A DNA stretch of 64,000 nucleotides from Kibdelosporangium persicum (GTDB lineage Bacteria; Actinomycetota; Actinomycetes; Mycobacteriales; Pseudonocardiaceae). Below the pieces are notes generated by a model. The model did no database searches, was not told the origin of the DNA, and worked only from the letters and a program-made list of their open reading frames with translations. The position numbers were made by a program, and so were the translations under genes. The stretch is from positions 41,636 through 105,635 of the forward strand of contig NZ_JAAATY010000034.1 of assembly GCF_013280595.1 (NCBI RefSeq), written 5' to 3'. Below are positions 25,293 to 34,001 of the stretch, piece by piece. Position 1 is the stretch's first letter, and every line of letters starts with the position of its first letter.

Positions 25293-25415
25293 ATGAGGGC
25301 TGCGCGGAGGCAGGGGCTGGCCTCAGGGTTGTCCCGGTTGGCCGATCGGCCGAGGGACACGCGCCGGTTGACCGAGGCGGCAGCGGCCGCGAGGTGCGAA
25401 GCTTTCGTTCCGTGA
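25293..25415 (+). CDS. Short ORF behind promoter copy B (doubtful)
   Basis: A possible 40-residue peptide starting MRAARRQGLASG, with its ATG 38 bp after the -10-like element as in unit A. It ends inside the start region of the histidine kinase gene and so could act as a leader ORF. No family recognised. Confidence 0.25.
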   Translation: MRAARRQGLASGLSRLADRPRDTRRLTEAAAAARCEAFVP

Positions 25416-27106
25416 CGGTGCCCCCTGTCCAGCCTCGGACGAGCCGTTGGCTGCTGACCCTGCTCGCCGCGTCGTTCCTGATCGACGTACTGCTGTCGTT
25501 CGACAGCGGCAGGCCGGCTCTGGGAGCACTTCCAGGTGCCGCGATGCTGGGGTTGTGTGCACTGTTGGGGGCGCAGAAGCCGACGCTGGGGGCGTGGGCG
25601 GGCTCGGCCGTGCTCCTTGTGTCGACGGCGGTCATCCGGCTGTCGGACACCAGGCCCGAGTCGATCAGCCTGAACGACCTCCTGCTGACCGAGGTCGCCG
25701 CGGGTGTCGCGCTCGTCGTGCTGGTGGTCTGGCGGACGCGTCCGTTCACAGCGACGCTCAGCACGGCGTCGCTGGTCGTCGCCGCGCTGCTGGCGACGTT
25801 CTTCCGGACCGGGTCGTGGTCGCTGTCCGAAGTGCGGACAATTCAACTCGGGTTGCTGATCCTGATCGGGTCCGTCGTCATCGGCGTTTACCTGCGTGGG
25901 GTGAGCGGGAAGCGCACGGAGACCGAACTCGGGGCGCTGGTGCGCAGGCAGTGGCCGTTGGCCGCCGCGCTCGCGCTGATCTTCTTCCTCGACCTGCGGC
26001 TCGGCGAGGCACCGAACCAGATCTTCGCGCTCGGCGGTGCGATGGTCGCTTCGGTGTGCGCCTTCTTCGCGCCGCGTGCGCCGGTCACCCTGACGTTGGT
26101 CGCGACCATCGGCATCGCGTTGGCGCCCTTCGCGCTGTACCTCAGCGGGGGGATTCTGCCGAACCGGTCGGGCCAGGACGCCCTGGTGTTCACCGAGGTC
26201 GCCGCGGCCATGGCGTTGATCGCGTACGACGTCCGGTGGGCGCCGCGGTGGCCCGCCATCCTCAGCAGTGCCGCGCTCGCGCTGGCCACGTTCCTGGCGC
26301 TGGAACTCCGCAGCCTGCTGGACAGCAGTGCGAGCAACCGGGGCGACCAGTTCGGGCTCTTTCTCGCGTTCCTGCTCGTGATCGCGGTGGCGACGGGAAT
26401 GTACTTCCGATCGCGTGACCGTGAGCGCAACCAGTCCATTCGCTCCGCGGTGACGGGCGCACAGCAGAGTGAGCGGCTGGCGTTGGCGCGTGAACTGCAC
26501 GACGTCGTGGCGCATCACGTGACGGGCATCGTCGTGCAGGCACAGGCCGCGAAACTGGTGTCGGACCGGGACCCGCGGATCGCCGTGCAGGCGCTCGACA
26601 AGATCGAGACCAGCGGGGTCGAGGCGTTGAAGGCCATGCGGTTCCTGGTCGCCAGCATGCGTGGCGCCAAACCGGCGGGCACGTCCGAGGCGACCGAACA
26701 GGCCACCACCGACCTGACCGCCGACCTGACCGCTGTGATCGAGAACTTCAGCGGTCCGCCCGTCAAGCTCAACCTGGACGTGCCGCAGATCGTGCCGCAG
26801 GAGGTCGGCCGGTCGGTGCTCCGGCTGGTCCAGGAGTCGCTGACCAACGTCGGCAAGCACGCGCTCGACGCGACCTCGGTCAGCGTCGAGGTGATCACCA
26901 GCGACTCGGAGATCCACGTCCGGGTGGCCGACAACGGCACCGGCCGACGCCAAGATCCGGTCGGCGGGTCGGGCGGCTACGGTCTGGTCGGAATGCGTGA
27001 ACGCGTCGAACTGCTCGGCGGCCGGTTCGCCGCCGGCCCGGCCGACCCGGTCGGCTGGCAGGTCGACGCCTGGCTGCCGGTCGAGGAAGAAGAGGAAGCC
27101 ACGTGA
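25394..27106 (+). CDS. NarL-type sensor histidine kinase
   Basis: A 570-residue membrane kinase. About ten to twelve hydrophobic segments fill residues 15-340, with no obvious extracellular sensor loop, so sensing is probably within the membrane. The HisKA_3 box SERLALARELHDVVAHHVTG has the phosphoacceptor His369. The ATPase domain shows LVQESLTNVGKHA (N box), VRVADNGTGRR and GYGLVGMRERVELLGG. A GTG start is used; a second GTG at 25412 is possible. The stop overlaps the regulator start by 4 bp. Confidence 0.87.
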   Translation: MRSFRSVTVPPVQPRTSRWLLTLLAASFLIDVLLSFDSGRPALGALPGAAMLGLCALLGAQKPTLGAWAGSAVLLVSTAVIRLSDTRPESISLNDLLLTEVAAGVALVVLVVWRTRPFTATLSTASLVVAALLATFFRTGSWSLSEVRTIQLGLLILIGSVVIGVYLRGVSGKRTETELGALVRRQWPLAAALALIFFLDLRLGEAPNQIFALGGAMVASVCAFFAPRAPVTLTLVATIGIALAPFALYLSGGILPNRSGQDALVFTEVAAAMALIAYDVRWAPRWPAILSSAALALATFLALELRSLLDSSASNRGDQFGLFLAFLLVIAVATGMYFRSRDRERNQSIRSAVTGAQQSERLALARELHDVVAHHVTGIVVQAQAAKLVSDRDPRIAVQALDKIETSGVEALKAMRFLVASMRGAKPAGTSEATEQATTDLTADLTAVIENFSGPPVKLNLDVPQIVPQEVGRSVLRLVQESLTNVGKHALDATSVSVEVITSDSEIHVRVADNGTGRRQDPVGGSGGYGLVGMRERVELLGGRFAAGPADPVGWQVDAWLPVEEEEEAT

Positions 27107-27756
27107 CGATCCGCGTGCTGATCGCCGACGATCAGGAGATGGTCCGGGCCGGGTTCCGGATGATCCTGGAGACCCAGGAGGACATCAAGGTCGTCGCGGA
27201 CGTGCCGGATGGCCGCGCGGCCGTGGCCAAGGCCCGGGAACTGCGGCCGGACGTCTGCCTGCTGGACATCCGGATGCCGGGGATCGACGGGCTCGAGGTG
27301 ACCAAGATGCTCGCCGGTCCGGGGGTCACGGATCCGTTGAAGGTCGTCGTTGTGACCACATTCGACCTCGACGAGTACGTGCACACCGCGCTTGCCAACG
27401 GCGCCAGCGGTTTCCTGCTCAAGGACGCCGGGCCCGCGCTGCTGCTGGAAGCGGTCCGCGCGGCGGTCCGCGGCGACGCGTTGATCTCGCCGCAGATCAC
27501 CGTCCGGCTGTTGCGGCACTTCGCCGCGCCCGCGAAGACCGCTCGCGCGACGGATGTCACGCTGACCGAGCGCGAGCAGGACGTGGTGCGCGCGGTCGCC
27601 CGTGGGCTGACGAACACCGAGATCGGCAACGAGCTCTTCATGTCGCTGTCGACCGTGAAGACGCATCTGGCGGCGGTGCAGTCGAAGATCGACGCGCGCA
27701 ACCGTGTCGAAGTGGCCGCGTGGGCGTGGCGCACTGGCCTGATGAGCAACGGTTAG
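27103..27756 (+). CDS. NarL/FixJ-family response regulator
   Basis: A 217-residue regulator. The receiver domain has DD at 9-10, phosphoacceptor Asp55 (LLDIRMPGIDG), a Thr in VVVTTFD and Lys in FLLKDAG. The C-terminal LuxR-type HTH is LTEREQDVVRAVARGLTNTEIGNELFMSLSTVKTHLAAVQSKI. It is the partner of the kinase it overlaps. Its TAG stop is the left edge of a MITE-like insertion. Confidence 0.92.
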   Translation: MTIRVLIADDQEMVRAGFRMILETQEDIKVVADVPDGRAAVAKARELRPDVCLLDIRMPGIDGLEVTKMLAGPGVTDPLKVVVVTTFDLDEYVHTALANGASGFLLKDAGPALLLEAVRAAVRGDALISPQITVRLLRHFAAPAKTARATDVTLTEREQDVVRAVARGLTNTEIGNELFMSLSTVKTHLAAVQSKIDARNRVEVAAWAWRTGLMSNG

Positions 27757-27944
27757 GTCGTGTTTCGAATGTCCCGGTCGATGAGAGTCTGCCCCGGCCG
27801 GAGGCCGGAATCGGCTCGGTGGGGCGGTTCCTGGCGTCGCCGCGGGATCGCCGCGAATACTGGTTGTCTTTGGGCGGTCCCGCGGTGGCGTCAGGGGCCG
27901 CATCCGGCCCGGCTATCGCGATCGGGCATTTGAAACACGGCCTA
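27754..27944. mobile_element. MITE-like element, copy 1 (191 bp)
   Basis: It runs from TAGGTCGTGTTTCGAATG (27754-27771) to CATTTGAAACACGGCCTA (27927-27944), imperfect terminal inverted repeats with two mismatches, bounded by TA on both sides. There is no transposase reading frame. A second copy lies at 63835-64000, nearly identical except for a 25-bp length difference. Terminal sequence and TA target resemble IS5-family relatives (inference). It separates two convergent genes and supplies part of both TAG stop codons. Confidence 0.8.
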
Positions 27945-28301
27945 GTCGGTGTACTTCTTCGACCGCAACGTGATGGTCTCCTTGGGGTCGAGCACGGTTC
28001 CGCCCTGGGGGTTCTGCTCGACGACCACCCAGTTGCGGTCCATGATCAGCGACCGCTTCCGTCCCGTGGCGTCTTCCTCGGCCAACCGGTAGAAACCCGC
28101 GGCCTGCATCGCGTCCTGCGCCTCTTGGTGGTTCTTGCCGACCACGTTGGGAACGATGTGCCCGCTGGGCGCCTTCGAGCCGGGCACGACCGTCTGGCCG
28201 ATCACCGCCTCCGCAGGTGCCGGCGGTGGCGGCGGCGCAGGCGGCGGTGGCGAGGAGCACGCGGCAAGCAGCAGGAGCCCTGTCAGCAGTGCCTTTCGCA
28301 T
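27942..28301 (-). CDS. PASTA-domain lipoprotein
   Basis: A 119-residue secreted lipoprotein. The signal peptide MRKALLTGLLLLAACSS carries the lipobox LAAC with Cys15. A proline-rich spacer (PPPPAPPPPPAP) follows, then one PASTA domain (VPNVVGKNHQEAQDAMQAAGFY..VVVEQNPQGGTVLDPKETITL). PASTA domains of this type bind peptidoglycan or muropeptides in kinases and PBPs; here the domain stands alone. Its stop codon lies on the right end of the MITE. Confidence 0.85.
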   Translation of the reverse strand: MRKALLTGLLLLAACSSPPPPAPPPPPAPAEAVIGQTVVPGSKAPSGHIVPNVVGKNHQEAQDAMQAAGFYRLAEEDATGRKRSLIMDRNWVVVEQNPQGGTVLDPKETITLRSKKYTD

Positions 28302-28430
28302 CGTGACCTCACTTCACAGCCGAATCCGTCCGCCAGTCTGCCCGCGAGACCGTCCCAGTCGCCATCAGTGTCCCAGACCGGGAGCCGTGGACCGCCGGAG
28401 TTCGTCACCTCGGTGCCGCCGTTGTCCGAT

Positions 28431-28461
28431 TTGACCTGGAGCGCGCTCCAGGGTGTGTGAT
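28431..28461 (+). promoter_or_regulatory. MerR-type promoter with perfect 18-bp palindrome
   Basis: -35 TTGACC (28431-28436), 19-bp spacer, -10-like TGTGAT (28456-28461). The palindrome CCTGGAGCGCGCTCCAGG (28435-28452) fills the spacer. The ATG of the SDR gene (28468) is 7 bp past the -10. No merR gene is adjacent, so the activator must act in trans. Confidence 0.7.
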
Positions 28462-28467
28462 GGCGTC

Positions 28468-29208
28468 ATGACACTGAACGGGAAGGTCGCACTGGTCACG
28501 GGCGCCTCGTCGGGGATCGGCGAGGCGACCGCGGAGGAGCTCGCGGCGGCGGGCGCGTCGGTCGTCATCGGGGCTCGCCGGACGGACCGGCTGGCCGCGC
28601 TGGAGGACCGGCTCACCGCGACGGGCACCAAGGTGCTCAGCGTCGAACTGGACGTGACCGACCAGGACGCCTGCCAGGCCGCGGTCCAGGCGGCGGTCGA
28701 CCAGTTCGGCCAGCTGGACGTCCTGGTGAACAACGCGGGCGTGATGCTGCTGGGCAGCATCGTCGGAGCGGACACCACCGAGTGGACGCGGATGATCAAC
28801 ACCAACGTCCTCGGCCTGATGTACATGACCGACGCCGCGCTGCCACACCTGTTGGCCAGCAAGGGGTCCATCGTCCAGATGTCGTCGGTCGCCGGCCGGG
28901 TCGCGCGGCTGGGGTCGGGCGTCTACAACGCCTCGAAGTGGGCCGTCGGCGCCTTCAGCGAATCACTGCGCCAGGAGGTCACCGACAAGGGCGTCCGGGT
29001 GGTGCTGATCGAGCCCGGCATGGTGGACACCGAGTTGCGCGATCACATCACCGACCAGAACGCCAAAGCCGCGATCGAGGAGCGGGCCAGCCGGACCAGG
29101 CAGTTGCAGGCGGCGGACATCGCGAAGGCCGTGCTGTACGCCGTGACGCAGCCGGACTACGTCGCCGTCAACGAGATCCTGATCCGGCCGACCGATCAGG
29201 TGCTCTGA
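28468..29208 (+). CDS. SDR-family oxidoreductase (MerR-type promoter)
   Basis: A 246-residue classical SDR. The cofactor loop is TGASSGIG near 12-19, NNAG near 86, a serine in IVQMSSVAGRVA, and the catalytic YNASK near 152-156. The product resembles NADP-dependent YdfG/serine-dehydrogenase-like SDRs. The ATG at 28468 is preferred to an in-frame GTG at 28453, which falls inside the promoter. It overlaps the convergent DUF4232 gene by 13 bp. Substrate unknown. Confidence 0.87.
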   Translation: MTLNGKVALVTGASSGIGEATAEELAAAGASVVIGARRTDRLAALEDRLTATGTKVLSVELDVTDQDACQAAVQAAVDQFGQLDVLVNNAGVMLLGSIVGADTTEWTRMINTNVLGLMYMTDAALPHLLASKGSIVQMSSVAGRVARLGSGVYNASKWAVGAFSESLRQEVTDKGVRVVLIEPGMVDTELRDHITDQNAKAAIEERASRTRQLQAADIAKAVLYAVTQPDYVAVNEILIRPTDQVL

Positions 29209-29846
29209 ATCGTCTTCACGCGCAGCTGCTGCCCAGGCGGGTCACCGGCACACCCGGTGCCCGTCAACGGCACGAACATCGACGCGGTCTCCTGCGGCGG
29301 GTACACGCGCAGGCCACGGACCTCGGTCGGCTTGCACACCGCCGGGTCGTAGTTCCGCACCTGCGTGAACCCGACCGGGGCGAACGCGCTCTGGCCGGGC
29401 GCGAGCTTGATCGGTGCGCCCTTGGTGCCCTCGCGCACGGCCGGTTCGCCCACCTGCTGGCCGCTGTCACCGGTCACATAGGACACTCCAGGGAAACCCT
29501 GGATGGTGCACGCGGCCGAGCCCGCGTTGGTGAAGACGAGCTTGCGGTAGACCGTGCCCGCGGCGGCGTCGCCGTCGGACAAGCTGAGCTTGAGGTTGGC
29601 CGACTTGCACAGCCCGTCCTGCGCGGGTTGCGGGGCGGGGGTCTGCGGTGGCGCGGGCGGCGCCGGCGGTGGCGCGGCCGCCGATGTGGGTGTTTCCGAG
29701 GGAGTGGTGGTCGCGGTGCTGACGGCCGGCTGAGTGGAGCCGATCGTCGGGATCTGCGGATTGGCGACGGGCTCGGGCTGGCCGGTACACGCGGCCAGCA
29801 GGAACAGGCTGCTCGCTGCCAGGATGCCGATCTTGGGGACCTTCAT
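29196..29846 (-). CDS. DUF4232-domain lipoprotein
   Basis: A 216-residue secreted lipoprotein. The signal peptide is MKVPKIGILAASSLFLLAACTG with lipobox LAAC (Cys20). A Thr/Ser/Pro linker spans about 24-75. A DUF4232 beta-sandwich then covers 78-215, with LVFTNAGSAACTIQGFPGVSYV and two or three cysteine pairs. Role unknown; the family is abundant in actinomycetes. Confidence 0.82.
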   Translation of the reverse strand: MKVPKIGILAASSLFLLAACTGQPEPVANPQIPTIGSTQPAVSTATTTPSETPTSAAAPPPAPPAPPQTPAPQPAQDGLCKSANLKLSLSDGDAAAGTVYRKLVFTNAGSAACTIQGFPGVSYVTGDSGQQVGEPAVREGTKGAPIKLAPGQSAFAPVGFTQVRNYDPAVCKPTEVRGLRVYPPQETASMFVPLTGTGCAGDPPGQQLRVKTIQST

Positions 29847-29903
29847 GGCGTTCGCCTCCAGCGTGTCATCTCCTGGATGCCCACTGTGAGGACGTACCGA
29901 AAC

Positions 29904-30506
29904 CTAAGTAGGTTGCGTCAGGCGTTCACCAACATGGTCCGCGGCCACCCGGTCGAACAGTCCATCGCGTCGCACCAACTGGCCGGCGATGTGCGCCCTG
30001 ACTTCGGCGGGTTTGTTGCCGCCGTACTTGAACTTGGCGGTCACGTCGGTGACCGTCAGCTGGATTCCCCGGATACCGGACAACAGGCGCTCGTTCCGGT
30101 CGACCTCCGGCCGCACGCCAGGCTGGAAGTGCGCGAGCTGCCGGTTGAGGATCACGGCCTTCTCGGCGGGGTCGTCGACCACGCGGACGTCACATTCGAG
30201 CAGGACAGCGGCGTAGTACGAGGTCGGCACGCCACCGTTCCAGCTTGACGGGATGAACGTGTAGTCGCCGACCACGCTCAGCGTCGCGCGCGCACGTTCA
30301 TCCAGGGCACGCCAGACCGGGTTCGGTCGTGCGAGGTGCAGCCAGACCGTGTTGCCGTCTTCGCGGTCGAGCGTGAAGTGCGTGGGCACGATGATCGGAA
30401 GGTCCCGATCGCGCCCGGGGGCGATCAGCTGACCGAAGTCGTGCCCGGCCCGCAGCCATTCCCGCCACTCGGCGGGTGGCGCGGAGTCCCAGGGATGAAC
30501 CAGCAT
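29904..30506 (-). CDS. PaiB-like FMN-binding protein
   Basis: A 200-residue member of the FMN_bind_2 (PaiB) family. PIIVPTHFTLDREDGNTVWLHLARPNPVWRAL resembles the family's split-barrel flavin-binding core, and LSGIRGIQLTVTDVTAKFKYGGNKP is its typical C-terminal block. Bacillus PaiB is described as a negative regulator; other members may be flavin oxidoreductases. The ATG at 30506 is chosen; in-frame starts at 30536 or earlier are possible. A palindrome AGAAGTGCCATTTCT (30541-30555) lies just upstream. Confidence 0.72.
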   Translation of the reverse strand: MLVHPWDSAPPAEWREWLRAGHDFGQLIAPGRDRDLPIIVPTHFTLDREDGNTVWLHLARPNPVWRALDERARATLSVVGDYTFIPSSWNGGVPTSYYAAVLLECDVRVVDDPAEKAVILNRQLAHFQPGVRPEVDRNERLLSGIRGIQLTVTDVTAKFKYGGNKPAEVRAHIAGQLVRRDGLFDRVAADHVGERLTQPT

Positions 30507-30540
30507 GGCTACCAGCTTGAACACGGATGTGGTCATCCAG

Positions 30541-30555
30541 AAGTGCCATTTCTGC
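30541..30555. promoter_or_regulatory. 15-bp near-perfect palindrome, candidate operator
   Basis: AGAAGTGCCATTTCT reads almost the same on both strands, with one G:T-type mismatch pair. Further half-sites of the type AATGG/AAGTGG follow at 30558-30580. It lies between the divergent PaiB-like and phospholipase-like genes. The binding protein is unknown. Confidence 0.4.
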
Positions 30556-30640
30556 CCCATTTCGCAAGGCCACTTTTGTTCATCGGGCTGCTCGCGCGAG
30601 TTCACGTCACGTTCGTCGAGGCACCGGAGGCTCCTGGATC

Positions 30641-32389
30641 ATGACTGACCTCTCCCGCCGCCGCCTGCTCGCCCTCTCCGGCGGTGTCGCCGCCGGCTCC
30701 CTGCTCCCGCCCTCGGTGCACGCCGCGATGGCCGAGCCCGCGAGACCAGGTGGCCTGAACGCGATCGAGCACGTGGTGATCCTGATGCAGGAGAACCGGT
30801 CGTTCGACAACTACTTCGGCACCCTGCGCGGTGTCCGCGGTTTCAGCGACCCGGCCGCGCTCAAGGGGATCTTCGAACAGTCCGGCGTGATGCCGTTCTC
30901 CGCACGCGAGGCCGCCGAGCGCGCGAACCGGCCGGGCAGCGACATCCAGTACCTCGGCTCGCTCGACCACAGCTGGGAAGGCGGCCAGGCCGCGTGGGCG
31001 AACGGCTGGAACAACGGCTGGGTGCCGGCCAAGTCGAAGTCCACAATGGCCTACTACGACCGGCGGGACATCCCGTTCCAGTACGAGCTCGCCGAGACGT
31101 TCACCCTGTGCGACGCCTACCACTGCTCGGTGTTCGGCCCGACCAACCCGAACCGGCTGTACATGTGGAGCGGCAACGTCGGCTACGAGCCCGGGACGCA
31201 GCAGCGTGTGGTCGGCAACGACGCGTACGACGAGGACAACCACCCCGGCTACAGCTGGACGACGTACGCCGAACGGCTCGAATCCCGTGGCGTGTCGTGG
31301 AAGACCTACCAGGAATGGGACAACTACCAGGACAACGCGCTGGAGTTCTTCGCCCGTTTCAAGGAAATCGCCCGCAAGGTGCTCAAGCCGCTCGGCCTGC
31401 GCAGCATGGACCGGTTCTACGCCAACCTTTTCAAGGCCTCGGCCGCGGACCGTGAAACGATGCTGAAGCAGCTGGCCGACGGGGTCGCCACGCTCGACAA
31501 GGCCGAGCGTTCGCTGTACGACCGTGCTCTGGCGCGCGTCCGGCCAGGTGAACTGGCCAAGTCGTTCCGGGCGGACATCGAGGCGGGCAAACTGCCCAAG
31601 GTCTCGTACCTGGTGCCGTCGGCCGCGGACTCCGAGCACCCGTCGGCGTCCTCGCCCGCGGCCAGCGCCAAGCTGACCTACGACATCCTCGACGCGATCG
31701 CCTCGAACCCGGAGGTGTGGGCCAAGACCGCCCTGATCCTGACGTTCGACGAGTTCGACGGCTACTTCGACCACGTGCCGCCGCCGGTCCCGCCCGCCGC
31801 GCGCACCGAGGAGTTCCACGACGGCAAGCCGATCGGCCTGGGGTTCCGCGTGCCCACGACCATCGTCTCGCCGTGGACCATCGGCGGCTACGTCTGCTCG
31901 GAGACCTTCGACCACACCTCGGTGATCCAGTTCCTGGAGCGGTGGACGGGCGTGCACGAGCCCAACATCAGCCCGTGGCGCCGGACCGTCGCGGGCGATC
32001 TGACCTCGGCGTTCGACTTCAAACGCGGCGGCCGCAAACCGGAGCTCGACACACCCGGCCCGGTCCCGGCGCCGGTGCCGCGGTGGACGCCGGCACCGCC
32101 GAGCGACCAGTCGATTCCCCAGCAGGAGCCCGGAAAGCGTCCCGCGCGGCCGCTGCCGTACCGGCCGGAGGCGTGGGCGAAGCGCGAAGGCAGGACCCTC
32201 GTGGTGACGTTGCGGAACTTCGGCACGCGCAGCGCGCACTTCGCGATCTACCCGTACGGCAAGGAGTTCGACGCACCCAAGCACGTCGACGTGCTCGGCC
32301 TGCAGATCGTCCGGATCCCGTTGCCCGGCAAGGACTACCACATCGAGGTGCACGGCCCGGCCGGCTTCCGCCGCACCTTCACCTCGTGA
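30641..32389 (+). CDS. Phospholipase C-like secreted phosphoesterase
   Basis: A 582-residue member of the bacterial phospholipase C/acid phosphatase (AcpA-like) family. The twin-arginine signal peptide is SRRRLLALSGGVAAGSLLPPSVHA (residues 5-28). The catalytic region is HVVILMQENRSFDNYFGTLRGVRGF, GPTNPNRLYMWSG holds the nucleophile threonine, and EHPSASSPA and ILTFDEFDGYFDHVPPP carry metal-binding residues. One C-terminal DUF756-like beta-domain (residues 505-582) follows a proline-rich linker. It acts outside the cell after Tat export, on phospholipids or phosphate esters. The ATG at 30641 has GGAGG upstream. Confidence 0.87.
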   Translation: MTDLSRRRLLALSGGVAAGSLLPPSVHAAMAEPARPGGLNAIEHVVILMQENRSFDNYFGTLRGVRGFSDPAALKGIFEQSGVMPFSAREAAERANRPGSDIQYLGSLDHSWEGGQAAWANGWNNGWVPAKSKSTMAYYDRRDIPFQYELAETFTLCDAYHCSVFGPTNPNRLYMWSGNVGYEPGTQQRVVGNDAYDEDNHPGYSWTTYAERLESRGVSWKTYQEWDNYQDNALEFFARFKEIARKVLKPLGLRSMDRFYANLFKASAADRETMLKQLADGVATLDKAERSLYDRALARVRPGELAKSFRADIEAGKLPKVSYLVPSAADSEHPSASSPAASAKLTYDILDAIASNPEVWAKTALILTFDEFDGYFDHVPPPVPPAARTEEFHDGKPIGLGFRVPTTIVSPWTIGGYVCSETFDHTSVIQFLERWTGVHEPNISPWRRTVAGDLTSAFDFKRGGRKPELDTPGPVPAPVPRWTPAPPSDQSIPQQEPGKRPARPLPYRPEAWAKREGRTLVVTLRNFGTRSAHFAIYPYGKEFDAPKHVDVLGLQIVRIPLPGKDYHIEVHGPAGFRRTFTS

Positions 32390-32428
32390 GCGTTTATCCG
32401 TGTTCTAACCCTGATAAACACTCACGAG
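32383..32428. terminator. Bidirectional hairpin terminator
   Basis: Arms 32383-32398 and 32413-32428 (core GTGAGCGTTTATC with GATAAACACTCAC) pair with one mismatch. It overlaps the stop codons of the convergent phospholipase-like and histidine-phosphatase genes. Confidence 0.75.
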
Positions 32429-33030
32429 TGGGGTAGGTCGAGGCCGGTCCATTCCAGGCAGTTCCAGCCGTCGCCGTTGGCCTCCAGCAGGACGTGACCG
32501 GTGTTCGGCAGCACGCCGACGTTGGCGAGCTGACCGGTCACGTTCTCGGCCAGCCATTCCGCGCCGAGCCGGATCATGGCGCCGTGGCTGACCAGGACAA
32601 CCAGGCCGTCGGAGTGCTTGTCCTGGATCAGCCGGACCGCGTCGAGGAACCGGGTACGGATCTCCGCGCCGCTCTCGCCGCCGGGCATCCGCGCGGCCAG
32701 GTCGTCGTTGGTCCACCGCAGGTAGATCTCGAAGAACTCCCTGATGGCCGCTTCGTCCGTGCGGCCTTCCAGGTCGCCGACGAACACCTCGTGCACGCCT
32801 TCGACGACCTGGACGTCGAGGCCGTGCGCCGCGGCGATCGGGGCGGCGGTCTCCTGCGCACGGGTGGCCAGGCTCGCGTAGACCGCCACCGGCGCCTCGG
32901 ACATGCGTGCGGCGAAGTCGGCGGCCTGCTGGTGCCCCTCTTCGGTGAGCGGCGCGCCGGGCAGGCTCGTGTCGAGGGCACGTTGCAGGTTGGACGCGGT
33001 CTGGCCGTGGCGGACGAGCATCAACCGCAT
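32422..33030 (-). CDS. Histidine phosphatase family protein
   Basis: A 202-residue cytoplasmic phosphoglycerate-mutase-like phosphatase. The catalytic LVRHGQT is at residues 5-11 with the phosphohistidine at His8. Other signatures are SLATRAQETA, GDLEGRT with the acid/base glutamate, and LVVLVSHGAMIRLGAEW with the second histidine. Substrate unknown. It follows pheA with a one-base overlap of stop and start, so they are cotranscribed. Confidence 0.88.
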   Translation of the reverse strand: MRLMLVRHGQTASNLQRALDTSLPGAPLTEEGHQQAADFAARMSEAPVAVYASLATRAQETAAPIAAAHGLDVQVVEGVHEVFVGDLEGRTDEAAIREFFEIYLRWTNDDLAARMPGGESGAEIRTRFLDAVRLIQDKHSDGLVVLVSHGAMIRLGAEWLAENVTGQLANVGVLPNTGHVLLEANGDGWNCLEWTGLDLPHS

Positions 33031-33938
33031 CAGCGGCCCTCCCGGACCTCGGCCACCCAGGCAGCGGCGGCGTGGTAGTCGGAGTCGGTCGCCCGGGGCG
33101 GCGCCTGGGACGGGGACTGGTCGGCCTTCGGGTACGACCCGAGGAACCGGACCTGGCGGCTGACCCGGTGCAACGCGGCGAGCGCGTCGCCGACCCGCTG
33201 CTCGGCGACGTGCCCGTCGAGGTCCAGGTAGAAGCGGTATTCACCGAACTGTCCGCGCAGCGGCCGCGACTCGATCCGCGTCAGGTTGATGCCGCGCAGC
33301 GCCAGTTCCGACAACGTGTTGGCCAGCGAACCAGGTTCGTCGTGCGCGATGACGACGGCAAGCGAGGTGCGGTCGTGGCCTGTCGGCCGCGGCAGGTTGC
33401 CGGGCCGGCGCAGCAGCAGGAACCGGGTGACCGCGGTGTCGACGTCGGCCACGTCGGTGGCGAGCTCGGTCAGCGGATAGTGCAGGGCGGCGACGGGCGC
33501 GGACACGGCCGCGTCGAACTCGCCCTCGCTGACCTTGACCGCGGCCGACGCCGTCGACGTGGTCGCCACCGGCACGGCGTTGGGCAGGTGTTCGGCAACC
33601 CACTGACGCACCTGAGCCAGCGCGTGCGGGTGCGAGGCGACGGTTTTGACGTCCTCAGGCTCGGCACCTGGACGCGTCAGGACCGAGAACCGTACGGGCA
33701 AGACGACCTCGCCGACGGCGTACAGCGGCTCGTCCTCCGCCAACGCGTCCATGGTCGCGGTCACGGCGCCCTCGACCGAGTTCTCCACCGGCACACAGCC
33801 GGCGTCGACCTCACCCGCGCGTACGGCCGCGAGCACCAGCGGAACGGTATCTACCGCGACGAACTCGGCGTCCCCGAACGAGCGGGCGGCCTGTTCGGTG
33901 AAGGTCCCCCGCGGGCCGAAGTAGGCGATTCGTGACAC
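33030..33938 (-). CDS. pheA: Prephenate dehydratase
   Basis: A 302-residue enzyme converting prephenate to phenylpyruvate in phenylalanine synthesis. The PDT domain begins at IAYFGPRGTFTEQAA, with the GCVPVENSVEGAV active-site block near 48-60 and the TRFLLL motif near 180. A C-terminal ACT domain (about 197-275, ESRPLRGQFGEYRFYLD) gives Phe feedback control. A GTG start at 33938 is chosen; a -10-like TATGGT ends exactly 6 nt before it. A longer in-frame reading to 34286 runs into the divergent macro-domain gene and is rejected. Confidence 0.95.
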   Translation of the reverse strand: MSRIAYFGPRGTFTEQAARSFGDAEFVAVDTVPLVLAAVRAGEVDAGCVPVENSVEGAVTATMDALAEDEPLYAVGEVVLPVRFSVLTRPGAEPEDVKTVASHPHALAQVRQWVAEHLPNAVPVATTSTASAAVKVSEGEFDAAVSAPVAALHYPLTELATDVADVDTAVTRFLLLRRPGNLPRPTGHDRTSLAVVIAHDEPGSLANTLSELALRGINLTRIESRPLRGQFGEYRFYLDLDGHVAEQRVGDALAALHRVSRQVRFLGSYPKADQSPSQAPPRATDSDYHAAAAWVAEVREGR

Positions 33939-34001
33939 TGGACAACCATAGGGCACTTGATGGCGGTTCCCGTGCTGTCCCTGGCCTGACATGCTGTTGG
34001 T

